Position numbers and translations under genes: made by a program. Positions 1 to 10,858 of a stretch of 64,000 bases of DNA are shown piece by piece. Location of the stretch: contig NZ_CP047898.1 in the NCBI RefSeq assembly GCF_009911795.1, forward strand, positions 1,488,001 through 1,552,000, given 5' to 3'. Positions within the stretch are counted from its first letter, which is position 1, and every line of letters starts with the position of its first letter. Source of the DNA: Pseudarthrobacter psychrotolerans. GTDB lineage: Bacteria > Actinomycetota > Actinomycetes > Actinomycetales > Micrococcaceae. The notes under the pieces were generated by a model that worked only from the letters and a program-made list of their open reading frames with translations, had not been told where the DNA came from and searched no databases.

Positions 1-1980
1 CCAATCCTCCGACACCTCATTGAGCCGGGCGCGGAGGGTGGACGGGAGTCCGTTATACGTCCCCCAGACGGCCTTGATGCCCATCTTGGCGGCACGGTTC
101 CGCGCAGTCCGTACGTTCTGCCACTCCTTACCCGTGAATTCGAGTTCCCGGACGGACAGCCTGGTCTCCTGCGCCACAGACACCCGCCGGAAGCCCCGCT
201 CCTGCAACTGGGGCCACAACGAGTCATCGCACGAGTAAAAGGCGGGGATGACCGCGCGGCTGCTGCAGTGGGCAAGGAAGCCGTCGGCGGTCCGCTCACG
301 GGAATCAGCAGCACCGAAGGGGCCAGCAAGCGTCAGGGCAACGCTGCCATGCAGCTGGTACGCGACAGCGCCACGTCCATCCGGGCTGAACCAGTACCGG
401 TTGGGCTCCCACAGGGCCATCCATGAGAGGGAGTCGCCGCCCTCGCGGAGCAGCTTGCGGGCCACGGCCCTGTCGGCATGGCCGGAGTCACTCCCGTGGT
501 GCCGGCCCAGGAGCACGGACCAGACGCCTGCCAGCGCCACAAGCCAGAAGACCGGTCCGGAGTAGCCAAAGATGAGGGACTCAAGGCTGTCCCGGTCAGC
601 AAAAACCCGGCGATACAGGTTGGGAAGCGGAACCGGCAGATACTGCCTGGATAATTCGGCCAGCAAGCCAAGCAGGCCGCCGTCGCGCGTCATTCCCCCT
701 GCAGCAAACCAGGCCGCCGTGTAGCTCCCGGCCAGGAACACCCAGACGCCTCCTACCACTGCCAGCAGCCGACGGCGGGCGGCGGGGACTGCCTCCACCC
801 GGAACTGCCGGCGGTTGGCCCACAGCAGGACGGCCAGCACCAGGGGCACGCTCACCAATGGCAGGATGTGGGCAAAGCCCGAACCCAAGGCAGCAGTCTG
901 CGGCCTTGAGGGATAGTGCGGTATCAGAGCGAACAGGGCAAGGTATACGGCCGCCATAGCCGTGACCGCCAATTGCACGGCCAGCGTGATGCGCAGCGCC
1001 ATCCTGCGTCCGCGGCGCATTCCGTCGGCGCAGATGAGGAGCAGAACCACCGGGACAACTGCCAGTGCGAGGCCAAAGGGGCCGGCGAAGCCCGCCCGCC
1101 CCACCTCCAGGCAGGAAGCCTCCACTGTTGCCCCGCAGTTTGCTTCGAGCTGGCCCAGTGTGGGCATGGGATTCAGGACCACGTCCCGGAGCAGCGCGAG
1201 CGGGCCGGTGGGCGTCCGGGCAACGGCCGTAATGATGGGGCCAACGGCGAACACGGCCACCGTCAGCGCGAGGAGATTCCGGGTCTCCCTGGCGCTCGAA
1301 CGGGGCGCGTGGAGCTGGCCGTGGTCACCCTGGTTCCACCAACTGGCTGCGAGACCCACCACAGCACCCACCAGGCCGATGACAGTCTCCGCATGCCCCA
1401 CATACAGCACCAGCAGGAGCGATACCGAGAGCAGGGCGGTCCGCAGCCGGCGCCGCCACAGCACGGGAAGCCTGCCGCTCGCGGCCAGGGATGCGGCCAG
1501 GACAGCCGCGTACGGTCCGATCAGGCTGTTGTCCGCCATCAGCCCCAGCCAGCCGTCGCCGGTGAACCTCGCCACCTGGGTCAGGAGCAGGAAGACTGTG
1601 ACGGCGGCAAACTGGCCGCCGAGGAAATACGCGGCCGTCTGAAGGGGCCCAAGGCTCCTCTCGGCCAGTCCCAAGAGCAGCAGGATCATCAGGGTCGCCA
1701 CCAGATAGGCCAGCGGGTTGGTCACAAAGAACAGTGACGTCACCAGGGCCCACCAGTGCCCGGCCTTCAGGCCAGGGGCGCTGACGCCGGCGACGGAAAG
1801 AAGCTCCTCCGGCGGTCCGCTGAGGAAGCTGCCAGTTGCCGCCCCGACCACCAGGAAAACGCCGAGGATACTGAGCGTCAGTGGCACGGACCGCAGATAG
1901 CCCCACATTCTTCGGCCGGCCGGGAGCACGACAGTTGACCAGAGCAGGGCCGGCGCACGGGTTTCGTCTGCCTCCCTCAT
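1..1980 (-). CDS. MprF-like aminoacyl-phosphatidylglycerol synthase with rhomboid-like N-terminal half (C-terminus off the window)
   Basis: An open frame of 660 codons runs from an ATG at 1980 to the left edge with no stop. Residues about 30-210 are a multi-helix membrane region with a rhomboid-like pattern (GHWWALVTSLFFVTNPL, then GLAERSLG near 104-111). Further membrane helices follow to about residue 490. From about 505 the protein matches the DUF2156/GNAT synthase domain of MprF: WMALWEPNRYWF, then GKEWQNVRTARNRAAK near 620-635. That family transfers an amino acid from aminoacyl-tRNA to phosphatidylglycerol, changing membrane charge and resistance to cationic peptides. The expected rhomboid nucleophile motif GxSG reads GPYA (155-158), so protease activity is doubtful. 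The start overlaps the upstream esterase stop (ATGA), suggesting translational coupling. The amino acid transferred cannot be told from sequence. Confidence 0.8.
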   Translation of the reverse strand, partial: MREADETRAPALLWSTVVLPAGRRMWGYLRSVPLTLSILGVFLVVGAATGSFLSGPPEELLSVAGVSAPGLKAGHWWALVTSLFFVTNPLAYLVATLMILLLLGLAERSLGPLQTAAYFLGGQFAAVTVFLLLTQVARFTGDGWLGLMADNSLIGPYAAVLAASLAASGRLPVLWRRRLRTALLSVSLLLVLYVGHAETVIGLVGAVVGLAASWWNQGDHGQLHAPRSSARETRNLLALTVAVFAVGPIITAVARTPTGPLALLRDVVLNPMPTLGQLEANCGATVEASCLEVGRAGFAGPFGLALAVVPVVLLLICADGMRRGRRMALRITLAVQLAVTAMAAVYLALFALIPHYPSRPQTAALGSGFAHILPLVSVPLVLAVLLWANRRQFRVEAVPAARRRLLAVVGGVWVFLAGSYTAAWFAAGGMTRDGGLLGLLAELSRQYLPVPLPNLYRRVFADRDSLESLIFGYSGPVFWLVALAGVWSVLLGRHHGSDSGHADRAVARKLLREGGDSLSWMALWEPNRYWFSPDGRGAVAYQLHGSVALTLAGPFGAADSRERTADGFLAHCSSRAVIPAFYSCDDSLWPQLQERGFRRVSVAQETRLSVRELEFTGKEWQNVRTARNRAAKMGIKAVWGTYNGLPSTLRARLNEVSEDW

Positions 1981-3284
1981 TTGGCCCACCCCCAGTGTTC
2001 GGCCAGCAGCTCAAGCCCATTGTCCAGGCCGGGCGTCAGCACGTCCCACGAATGGCCGGTGTGCGCCACCACGTCCGAGCCCGCGGTGAAACCTGCGCCG
2101 AGGGCCGCCGCCTCAAGTGTTCGAAGATTTGCCACAAACTCAGGATCGGTAGCCCCGGCCGCGAAATACGCCACACTGTCAGGATACTTGCGCTCCGTCA
2201 ACAGAGTCAGCGGCAGCTGGGCATCAAAGGCGGCGGTGTCGCCGTGAAAAGCCGCGTCAACCGTTTTCCGGCGTTCCTTGGCCAGTGCAGGTTCGGTCTC
2301 GCTGGAAAAGGCGAGGACACCCGTGTACAGCTCCGGGTGGCGGGTGGCCATCTGAACCGCGCACGTGGCACCAAAGCTGAAGCCGCCGATGGCCCATTGC
2401 CGGTGGTCGGGGGCCACGTCCAACGTCCCTGAGATCCATTCCGGCACGTCCACCGAGAGGTAAGTGTCTGCCTTGGCGATGGCGCTGTCCATGCAGAGAT
2501 TGTTCGCTGACTGGCTGCCGTTGGGATCAACCACCACAACAATGGGCGCCACTCCCCCGTGCCGGGCGGCAAAAGTGTCCATGCGGGCCCGGAGCGACCC
2601 GCCGGTCAGCCAGTCGGCGGGGCCGCCGGGCTGGCCGGGTACCAGAAGCAGCACCGGAAGGCTGGGACGGTTCGACGCAAAGTAGGCCGGCGGCAAGTAG
2701 ATGTACGAGTCGCGCGGCTGGAGGCCCGAAGCAGTTCCTGGAATGGATGCGGTGCGGAGAACGCCATCAGCAGGGAGCTCATTGGCGGGTTTCCATCCGT
2801 CCAGAGTCGTTGCCGGGCTGTGCGGTTGGCGCATCAGCTCCCGTTCCAGCGCCGGGATGCGGCTCAGCGCCGTTCCCGTCAAGTCCGCAACAGTCCGGTT
2901 GAGGCCGAAATACGCGTTGATCTGCACCGCGGCCAGCAGCGCCACGGCGAGGAGGGCAAGCACATCCAGGAAACGGCGGCGCCACGACGCCCTGGGGAGC
3001 CGGAGCAGCACCAGCAGAAGGGCTGCAACGGCGGGAAACACGCACGCCAGGACGTCGAACGGCAGTTCTTCGGGGAAAGTTGAGGCCCAATTAATAAGGA
3101 CCCAGTGGACCAGGAGCACCACGACGGCGGCGGCGGCCACGGCGGCGGCAACACTAAGCAACCAGCGGCGGCGGCCAAGGGTGCGCGGAGGCCAGATCAG
3201 GGACAATGCGGCGGCAGCCCCAAGGACCCAGGCGGCCCAGTACACCGGCCCGTCGGTCAACCGGATATCAGCAATCCAGTCCAC
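1977..3284 (-). CDS. Membrane-anchored alpha/beta-hydrolase (putative esterase; candidate aminoacyl-PG hydrolase)
   Basis: 435 residues from a GTG start. The first about 125 residues hold about four hydrophobic segments, followed by a putative-esterase (PF00756-like) domain that should face the outside. The nucleophile elbow is GFSFG with Ser303. Candidate acid and base are Asp380 (GATDPE) and His411 (HTGHSWD). The gene starts 4 bp after the DUF2550 gene and ends in an ATGA overlap with the MprF-like synthase, so the two are almost surely co-translated. Esterases that deacylate aminoacyl-PG (Pseudomonas PA0919, Enterococcus AhyD) are known partners of such synthases, which makes removal of the amino acid from the lipid the best guess. 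A role on another lipid or cell-wall ester is possible. No strong ribosome binding site is visible, consistent with coupling to the preceding gene. Confidence 0.75.
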   Translation of the reverse strand: MDWIADIRLTDGPVYWAAWVLGAAAALSLIWPPRTLGRRRWLLSVAAAVAAAAVVVLLVHWVLINWASTFPEELPFDVLACVFPAVAALLLVLLRLPRASWRRRFLDVLALLAVALLAAVQINAYFGLNRTVADLTGTALSRIPALERELMRQPHSPATTLDGWKPANELPADGVLRTASIPGTASGLQPRDSYIYLPPAYFASNRPSLPVLLLVPGQPGGPADWLTGGSLRARMDTFAARHGGVAPIVVVVDPNGSQSANNLCMDSAIAKADTYLSVDVPEWISGTLDVAPDHRQWAIGGFSFGATCAVQMATRHPELYTGVLAFSSETEPALAKERRKTVDAAFHGDTAAFDAQLPLTLLTERKYPDSVAYFAAGATDPEFVANLRTLEAAALGAGFTAGSDVVAHTGHSWDVLTPGLDNGLELLAEHWGWAK

Positions 3285-3288
3285 GTGG

Positions 3289-3720
3289 CTAACGCCAGGT
3301 ACCTACGCCGATGACCGGCCCGGCTTCCAGCCAGGAGGACAGTCCCGTGTAGGCATCGAATTTCATGGCCAGCCGAAGATCCTGGCCTTCGCACCGCAGT
3401 TCGACAATCACGACGTCGGGCTGGACCTTCACGGCTTCGGCATCGGTGGGTTTACGCCGGCCCAGCAGTTCCAGGGAACTGCGTTTGAACTTATGTTTGG
3501 GCCGCACGCTCAGGGAAAGCAGGCGGAACCATTCGAGGTCGTTGTCCTGATAACGACAAACCCCCATCTGCCAGCTGTTTCCAGCGATGCAAATGGAGGC
3601 GTCCACCGTGCCGAGGGCGCGCCGCAGATTGAAGCGGCGCACCCCCGAAAGGCACAGTGCGAAAATCAGCAATCCGAAAGCGATTGCCAAGGCGATGAAC
3701 GTAATAGTCGGAGCGTCCAT
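3289..3720 (-). CDS. DUF2550 membrane protein
   Basis: 143 residues starting MDAPTITF. An upstream in-frame extension to 3783 is rejected because it would run back into atpC. One membrane helix spans about residues 5-25. It is followed by a basic cytosolic domain with a pattern (GNSWQMGVCRY, WFRLLSLSVRPKHKF) typical of the actinobacterial DUF2550 family, which regularly sits just after atpC. The gene starts 11 bp after the atpC stop and so is probably the last member of, or a read-through from, the ATP synthase operon. The function of the family is unknown, and nothing in this copy points to catalysis. Confidence 0.85.
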   Translation of the reverse strand: MDAPTITFIALAIAFGLLIFALCLSGVRRFNLRRALGTVDASICIAGNSWQMGVCRYQDNDLEWFRLLSLSVRPKHKFKRSSLELLGRRKPTDAEAVKVQPDVVIVELRCEGQDLRLAMKFDAYTGLSSWLEAGPVIGVGTWR

Positions 3721-3730
3721 CAGGGTCGTG

Positions 3731-4015
3731 CTAGCGGATCCCAGCAGTAGCCGCGTCACCCAGTTGGGCGTTGTCAGCAACAATCACCACGCGGTTGTTA
3801 TCGACGGAGAAGAATCCGCCGTCAACAGCCACGGTAATGCGGTTCCCGGAAACCGGCTCAATGGCCAGTTCACCTTCGGCCAGGATCGCCAGCAGGGGCG
3901 AGTGGCCGGGCAGGATTCCGATCTCACCATCACTGGTGCGGGCCTTGACCATCTTGGCCGCTCCGGACCACACGAAGTGATCCGCTGCGACAATCTCAAC
4001 CTCAAGCTCAGCCAT
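3731..4015 (-). CDS. atpC: F1Fo ATP synthase subunit epsilon (short form)
   Basis: 94 residues from ATG at 4015, one base after the atpD stop. It matches the N-terminal beta-sandwich of the epsilon subunit (VEIVAADHFVWSG, GEIGILPGHSPLLAIL, DGGFFSVDNNRVVIVAD). Epsilon is part of the central stalk with gamma and couples rotation to catalysis. The usual C-terminal pair of helices, which in many bacteria inhibits ATP hydrolysis or binds ATP, is missing: the protein ends soon after the beta domain. This short type is plausible for related actinobacteria, but it means inhibition of the reverse reaction would have to come from elsewhere. An apparent longer frame to 4366 is a shadow within atpD. Confidence 0.93.
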   Translation of the reverse strand: MAELEVEIVAADHFVWSGAAKMVKARTSDGEIGILPGHSPLLAILAEGELAIEPVSGNRITVAVDGGFFSVDNNRVVIVADNAQLGDAATAGIR

Positions 4016-4016
4016 A

Positions 4017-5516
<1,500 letters not shown>

Positions 5517-5546
5517 TTAGTGCAGGTACAGCTGGACCGGACCGGG

Positions 5547-6440
5547 CTAGGACGCGTTCAACGCGTCGGCACCGGCAACGATTTCAGAAAGCTCCTGCGT
5601 AATTTCAGCCTGTCGGGCAGTGTTGCGCAGACGCGTGTACTTCTTGATGAGGTCCGTGGCGTTGTCGCCGGCAGACTTCATTGCCCGCTGGCGGGCTGCA
5701 AGCTCGGAAGCTGCTGCCTGCAACATGGCGGCAAAAATGCGTGACTCGATGTAGCGCGGCAGCAGGGCATCAAGGACCTGCTCCGCTTCCGGCTCGAATT
5801 CGTAGAGCGGCAGGAGGTCCGACTCGGTCGCCGCCTGCTCTTCAACAACCTCGAGCGGAAGCAGACGGATAACCGTCGGCTCCTGCATCACCATGGACTT
5901 GAAGCGGGTGTAAACGACATGGATCTCGTCCACGCCGCCCTCTTCGTAGTCCGTCGCGAAGGCTTCGAGCAGTGCCGCCCCGACTTCACGTGCAGTTCCA
6001 AACTCGGGCGCATCGGTGTTGCCGGTCCATACACGCTCGTAAGGAAGGTTGCGGAAATCAAAGTACGCCTGCGCCTTGCGGCCCATCACATACGTCTTGA
6101 CTTCTTTGCCCTCCCCGCGGAGCAGTTCGTTGAGGCCAACCGCCTGCTTAAGCACGCTTGCCGAGTAGGATCCGGCAAGGCCGCGGTCAGCACTGATGAC
6201 CAGGACGGCGGCCCGGCGGATCTGCTCCGGTTCGGTGACCAACGGGTGGTCGATTTCGCTCTGGCTCGCGACAGCAGAAACGGCACGCGTAATCGCGTTT
6301 GCGTAAGGCAGTGAAGCCGCTACGCGTGCGCGGGCCTTGCCAATGCGCGAGGTAGCGATCAGTTCCATCGCCTTGAAGATCTTGCGCATCGACGTGGTCG
6401 AGCTGATCTTCTGGCGGTAGACCCGAATCTGGGCTCCCAT
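5547..6440 (-). CDS. atpG: F1Fo ATP synthase subunit gamma
   Basis: 297 residues starting [12 protein letters not shown], the central-stalk rotor subunit that turns inside the alpha3beta3 ring. The conserved N-terminal coiled-coil helix ([15 protein letters not shown]) and the C-terminal helix ([22 protein letters not shown]) are both present, so the protein is complete. An AAGGAAAAG stretch precedes the ATG. It follows atpA at 75 bp and precedes atpD. No internal anomaly was seen. Confidence 0.97.
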   Translation of the reverse strand: MGAQIRVYRQKISSTTSMRKIFKAMELIATSRIGKARARVAASLPYANAITRAVSAVASQSEIDHPLVTEPEQIRRAAVLVISADRGLAGSYSASVLKQAVGLNELLRGEGKEVKTYVMGRKAQAYFDFRNLPYERVWTGNTDAPEFGTAREVGAALLEAFATDYEEGGVDEIHVVYTRFKSMVMQEPTVIRLLPLEVVEEQAATESDLLPLYEFEPEAEQVLDALLPRYIESRIFAAMLQAAASELAARQRAMKSAGDNATDLIKKYTRLRNTARQAEITQELSEIVAGADALNAS

Positions 6441-6515
6441 ACTTTTCCTTTCCTAAGATCCCGATGGCCGGGACTGCCGGAACCTCAAAGGTCCCGGCAG
6501 TCCCTGCCAGCGAAA

Positions 6516-8153
6516 CTAGCGCTTCTGCTTGACGATTTTTTCCTGGTCGACGTCGCCCTCGGAGATAGCGTCGTGCTCCTCGTGGCCGGCGCCTACCAGG
6601 CGGTTGTCACCTTCACCGAAGAAGCCCTTTTTGAAGGCCACAATTGCAGTCTTCAGTGCAGCAGCGGTGTCATCGTCCATAACGTTGGTCTGCGCCAGCG
6701 TGGTCAGGATGGAGGACTTGTGCTTGAGGTGCTCCAGGAATTCGGTCTCGAAGCGGTTGATGTCCTCAACCGGAACCTCGTCGAGGTAGCCGTTGGTACC
6801 GGCCCAGATGGACACGACCTGGTTCTCGATCGGGAACGGTGAGTACTGGCCCTGCTTGAGCAGTTCCATCAGACGGGCACCACGGGTCAGCTGCTGGCGC
6901 GATGCGGCATCGAGGTCCGATGCGAACATGGCGAAAGCCTGCATGTCGCGGTACTGGGCCAATTCCAGCTTCAAAGTACCGGAGACCTTCTTCATGGACT
7001 TGACCTGTGCAGCACCACCAACGCGGGACACAGAGACACCCACGTCGACAGCCGGACGCTGGTTGGCGTTGAAGAGGTCCGACTGCAGGAAGATCTGGCC
7101 ATCGGTAATGGAGATCACGTTGGTCGGGATGTAGGCCGAGACGTCGTTTGCCTTGGTTTCGATGAGCGGCAGGCCGGTCATCGAGCCGGCACCGAGCTCG
7201 TCGGAGAGCTTGGCACAACGCTCCAGCAGACGGGAGTGCAAGTAGAAGACGTCGCCCGGGTAGGCTTCGCGTCCCGGCGGGCGGCGCAGCAGCAGTGAAA
7301 CTGCACGGTAGGCCTCAGCCTGCTTGGAGAGGTCATCGAACACGATGAGGACGTGCTTGCCGCCGTACATCCAGTGCTGGCCGATGGCCGAACCGGCGTA
7401 CGGTGCCAGGTACTTGAATCCTGCGGGGTCAGACGCGGGGGACGCCACAATAGTGGTGTATTCCAGTGCGCCGTTGTCCTCGAGGGTCTGGCGGACAGCC
7501 GCGATCGTCGAAGCCTTCTGACCGATTGCCACGTAGATGCAACGCACCTGCTTGGTCACATCGCCGGAAGCCCAGTTGGCCTTCTGGTTGATGATGGTGT
7601 CGATGGCAATAGCCGACTTGCCCGTCTGGCGGTCACCGATGATCAGCTGACGCTGACCGCGGCCGATCGGGATCATGGCGTCGATAGCCTTCAGACCGGT
7701 CTGCATCGGCTCGTGGACCGACTTACGCTGGGTCACGCCGGGCGCCTGGAGTTCCAGTGCACGGGTTTCGGTGGTCTTGATTTCGCCGAGGTCGTCAATG
7801 GGCTGGCCCAACGGGTCAACCACGCGGCCGAGGAAGGCGTCGCCTACCGGTACGGACAGAACCTGACCCGTGCGGTGGACTTCCTGGCCCTCTTCGATTC
7901 CGGTGAAGTCACCGAGTACGATGACACCGATCTCGCGGACGTCAAGGTTCTGGGCCAGGCCCAGGGTGCCGTCTTCAAAGCGAAGCAGCTCGTTCGCCAT
8001 GACCGAGGGAAGGCCCTCAACACGGGCGATGCCGTCACCTGCGGTTGTTACACGGCCAACCTCTACGCGCTCCGCGTTTCCGGGTTCGTAGGACGCCGCG
8101 AACTCGTTCAACGCATTACGGACGTCGTCGGCGTTGATGGTCAATTCGGCCAT
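6516..8153 (-). CDS. atpA: F1Fo ATP synthase subunit alpha
   Basis: 545 residues, the non-catalytic nucleotide-binding F1 subunit. Walker A is [13 protein letters not shown], and the family signature [14 protein letters not shown] is present. The start is set at [11 protein letters not shown] (ATG 8153), after a GGAGAGCAGGGAC purine-rich stretch. An 11-residue extension upstream is not supported by the family. The C-terminal tail after the conserved region ([18 protein letters not shown]) is acidic and longer than in E. coli, which is common in actinobacteria. It sits in the canonical delta-alpha-gamma order. Confidence 0.97.
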   Translation of the reverse strand: MAELTINADDVRNALNEFAASYEPGNAERVEVGRVTTAGDGIARVEGLPSVMANELLRFEDGTLGLAQNLDVREIGVIVLGDFTGIEEGQEVHRTGQVLSVPVGDAFLGRVVDPLGQPIDDLGEIKTTETRALELQAPGVTQRKSVHEPMQTGLKAIDAMIPIGRGQRQLIIGDRQTGKSAIAIDTIINQKANWASGDVTKQVRCIYVAIGQKASTIAAVRQTLEDNGALEYTTIVASPASDPAGFKYLAPYAGSAIGQHWMYGGKHVLIVFDDLSKQAEAYRAVSLLLRRPPGREAYPGDVFYLHSRLLERCAKLSDELGAGSMTGLPLIETKANDVSAYIPTNVISITDGQIFLQSDLFNANQRPAVDVGVSVSRVGGAAQVKSMKKVSGTLKLELAQYRDMQAFAMFASDLDAASRQQLTRGARLMELLKQGQYSPFPIENQVVSIWAGTNGYLDEVPVEDINRFETEFLEHLKHKSSILTTLAQTNVMDDDTAAALKTAIVAFKKGFFGEGDNRLVGAGHEEHDAISEGDVDQEKIVKQKR

Positions 8154-8236
8154 CTGCAGTCCCTGCTCTCCTGTTTTCGTGATCATCGTTGCTCACGATG
8201 ACCGGGGTTTCGTTTCGTTAAGTTGTGCTTGTCCGG

Positions 8237-9064
8237 CTAACCGGCCAGTTGGCGGTGAAGCTGTCCCAGCCGGGCGACAACCGAAGCGTCGAGCACTTCG
8301 TCACCCACCTGGACGCGGATTCCGCCGATCAGTTCAGGATCAACAGTGATATTGACCTTGAGCTCGCGACCATACAGGGCGTTCAGCCCTGCCTGGAGGC
8401 GGGCGAACTGCGTCTCCGTCAAAGGACGGGTGACGCTGACCGATGCAATCCAGCGCTGCTGCCGTTTGGCTGCCAGCTCGGCGAACCGGGCTACCAGGCT
8501 GGTGGCCTTGATGCCGCGGGGCTGGGAAACTGCCTGCGCAATGAGGACTTTTGCTTCCTCGCCTGCACCGGGATTCAGCTTCTGTGCCAACCCGATCTTC
8601 GCTGCAGCACTGGCCTGCGGCTCCGACAGAGCACGTTGTACCTCATGGTTGGAGGCAACGGCCTGGTTGAAGGAGAACAGATCGTTCTCCAGCTCTTCCA
8701 GCCCAGAAATTCCGGAGGCAGAAACGGCCGACTTGTTTTCAGCAACGGCGATGACCACCGTTGCGGCAAGCGTCTCGAGTGCATCGCCGATATCTCGGGC
8801 CGATGCCCAGCGCGAACTGGCCAGTCCGCCCGCGATGTCCGCAGCCTCAGCGGAGACTTTTCCGCCAACAAGCTGCTTGACCAGCGCCGACTTTTCGTCA
8901 CCGGTGCGGGACGGGTCAGTCAGGGCGCGGCGCAAGCCAGCCGAGCTGTCCACCGTTCCCAGGATTCCGAAGAGTTCCTTAGCCAACTGCAGCGAGGCCA
9001 ACGGAAGCTTTGCTTCCAGTTGGGTCAGCGCCGTGGTCAGCGATTCGCTCGATACACCTGACAT
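8237..9064 (-). CDS. atpH: F1Fo ATP synthase subunit delta
   Basis: 275 residues, part of the peripheral stalk joining the b subunits to the top of F1. The C-terminal half carries the recognisable delta signature (AVSQPRGIKATSLVARF, then a VNITVDPELIGGIRVQVGD block). The protein is about 90 residues longer than proteobacterial delta, with an extra alanine-rich N-terminal region, as is usual in actinobacteria. The ATG shares one base with the atpF stop (TAATG), so the two are translationally coupled. Confidence 0.95.
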   Translation of the reverse strand: MSGVSSESLTTALTQLEAKLPLASLQLAKELFGILGTVDSSAGLRRALTDPSRTGDEKSALVKQLVGGKVSAEAADIAGGLASSRWASARDIGDALETLAATVVIAVAENKSAVSASGISGLEELENDLFSFNQAVASNHEVQRALSEPQASAAAKIGLAQKLNPGAGEEAKVLIAQAVSQPRGIKATSLVARFAELAAKRQQRWIASVSVTRPLTETQFARLQAGLNALYGRELKVNITVDPELIGGIRVQVGDEVLDASVVARLGQLHRQLAG

Positions 9065-9615
9065 TACTTAGCTGCACCTGCGTTCTGGTTCTCCAGATCT
9101 GCCAGGAAGCGGTCAACCACACGAGCGGAACGCTCGTCATCGTTGAGCGCTTCGCCAACGATGCGGCCTGCCAGCGTGGTTGCCAGCGTGCCTACCTCGG
9201 AGCGCAGGGACACAACTGCGGCCTGGCGCTCCGATTCGATCTGCACGTGTGCCTGGGCCGTGATGCGGGCCGACTCAGCGGCGGCCTTTTCCTTCAGATC
9301 TGCAAGGATCTGGGCGCCTTCTGCACGGGCTTCCTCACGGATGCGGTTAGCTTCCGCGCGGGCGTCCGTGAGCTGCTGCTTGTACTCTTCGAGGGCCGCT
9401 GATGCTTCTGCCTGGGCCTTTTCAGCCTTGGCAATGCCGCCTTCGATTGCCTCTGCGCGCTCTGCAAATGTCTTTTCGAACATCGGGACAACGAACTTGA
9501 CCACGATGAACATGAGGACAGCAAAGCCGACGAGGACAACGCCCATTTCCCAGACGTTGGGCACCAGTGGGTTAGTCTCGCCCGCAGTGGCGGCTGAGAT
9601 GATCACCTGGTTCAT
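9064..9615 (-). CDS. atpF: F1Fo ATP synthase subunit b
   Basis: 183 residues starting MNQVIISAATAGET. One membrane helix lies at about 24-46 (VWEMGVVLVGFAVLMFIVV). A long charged alanine/glutamate-rich coiled coil follows, including the typical FAERAEAIEGGIAKAEKAQA stretch. The subunit dimerises to form the stator stalk that binds delta. It is 53 bp downstream of atpE and overlaps atpH by one base. Only one b-type gene is present; no b' copy was found. Confidence 0.96.
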   Translation of the reverse strand: MNQVIISAATAGETNPLVPNVWEMGVVLVGFAVLMFIVVKFVVPMFEKTFAERAEAIEGGIAKAEKAQAEASAALEEYKQQLTDARAEANRIREEARAEGAQILADLKEKAAAESARITAQAHVQIESERQAAVVSLRSEVGTLATTLAGRIVGEALNDDERSARVVDRFLADLENQNAGAAK

Positions 9616-9668
9616 AATTCACCCGTCCTTTTCTAATCGGTTCTGGATGTTCGCTAGGTTCTGAAGGT

Positions 9669-9887
9669 TTACTTGAGAACGAAAGCGAAGACCAGGCCGA
9701 GGATGGCGAGGGCTTCAGTCAGCGCGAGGCCGAGGAATGCGATCGGCTGCAGGACGCGCTGGGCTTCCGGCTGACGTGCCACACCGTTGATGTAAGCGGC
9801 GAACACGAGACCCACACCGATACCACCGCCGATTGCGGAGAGGCCGTAGCCGATGAGGTTGAGGGAGCCGTTGATGGAGCCTTCCAT
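9669..9887 (-). CDS. atpE: F1Fo ATP synthase subunit c (proteolipid)
   Basis: 72 residues forming a two-helix hairpin. Helix 1 carries the glycine-rich motif [12 protein letters not shown], the polar loop reads ARQPEAQ, and helix 2 carries the proton-binding carboxylate Glu58 in LALTEALAI. Copies assemble into the rotating c-ring in the membrane. ATG 9887 is preceded by GAAAGGAAG; a 5-residue upstream extension (to 9902) is rejected because it would swallow that ribosome binding site. The gene is intact and lies between atpB and atpF. Confidence 0.96.
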   Translation of the reverse strand: MEGSINGSLNLIGYGLSAIGGGIGVGLVFAAYINGVARQPEAQRVLQPIAFLGLALTEALAILGLVFAFVLK

Positions 9888-9967
9888 TTTTCTTCCTTTC
9901 AAGATGCCAACTTTGTGGCAGGTTGTTTGGGTTGCTTCATCCCCGTGAGGGGAAGTTTGTGGTTGCC

Positions 9968-10767
9968 TTAGTGGCTGTCCGCGTGCAGCGCGCCTTCGAT
10001 GTAGATGGCGGTCAGCAGCGTGAAGACGTAGGCCTGCAGCGCCATGATCAGCGCTTCCAGCATGTACATGGCGATCGAGCCGGCCAGAACCAGCACGGAG
10101 GCACCCTTGAGCAGGACGTTCTCTTGCATGATCAGGAACTCGATGCCCGAACCGGCGATCATGACGATCAGGTGACCGGCCAGCATGGTGGCAAACAGAC
10201 GGAGGCTGTGCGTGACGGGCCGGACCAGGAAGTTCGAGATGATCTCGATCGGGATGATGAGCGGGAGAATATAGACCGGTACGCCGGAGGGTACGGTGGC
10301 CAGCTTGAAGTACTTCAGGCCGTTCTTCTTGATGCCGATGGCAATCCAGGTGACGTAAACAATGCCCGCGAGGACATAGGCGCCACCGACGTGGGAGAAG
10401 CTCGGGAGCTGAATCACGGGAATTGCGCCGTAAATGTTGTTTACGAGGATAAAGAAGAAGAGGCTGAACAACAGCGGCACATACTTCATAAAGTCTTTGC
10501 CACCGATAATGTCCTTGGCGATGCTGTTACGCACAAAGCCATAGGCCATTTCACCAGCGAACTGGAGCTTGCCGGGAACAAGCTGCTGCTTCCGCGCAGC
10601 TAGCAGAAAGAATGTGGCGATAATGACGACCGACAGGATTACGAGCAGCATCTGCTTGGAGAATCCGTCAGCCACCCCCACGGCAGGATTGCCGGCAGGT
10701 GCATTTCTTCAATTCCAGGAGGATTGAACTCTCCTGAATCTTGGGCCGGGAGCGCAAGCGCGATCAA
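9968..10767 (-). CDS. atpB: F1Fo ATP synthase subunit a, interrupted by an apparent -1 frameshift
   Basis: The main open frame (GTG 10681 to 9968, 237 residues) contains the helices of subunit a, including the essential Arg in [14 protein letters not shown]. The expected first about 30 residues ([11 protein letters not shown], then [16 protein letters not shown]) are present just upstream in another frame. They start at a TTG at 10767 behind a good GAGAGGAAA ribosome binding site. The frames join if one G is added to the run of five (CCCCC on the plus strand at 10675-10679), giving [12 protein letters not shown]. As written, translation from the TTG would stop after about 42 codons. An assembly or base-calling error is likelier than a real lesion, since the rest of the operon is intact. 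Confidence 0.9.
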
Positions 10768-10858
10768 CGCGTTTCCTCTCTGCAGTGTCCATCATTGGGC
10801 GTTGGTCGAGGACCCGCGGATTTGTGCTCCGCAGCTCCTCCTGTAAAATTATTTGGCA

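Noticed and set aside
10675..10679. Programmed ribosomal frameshift in atpB
   Set aside because: The run is only five Gs with no slippery heptamer or nearby stem, and the same fault recurs in unrelated genes.
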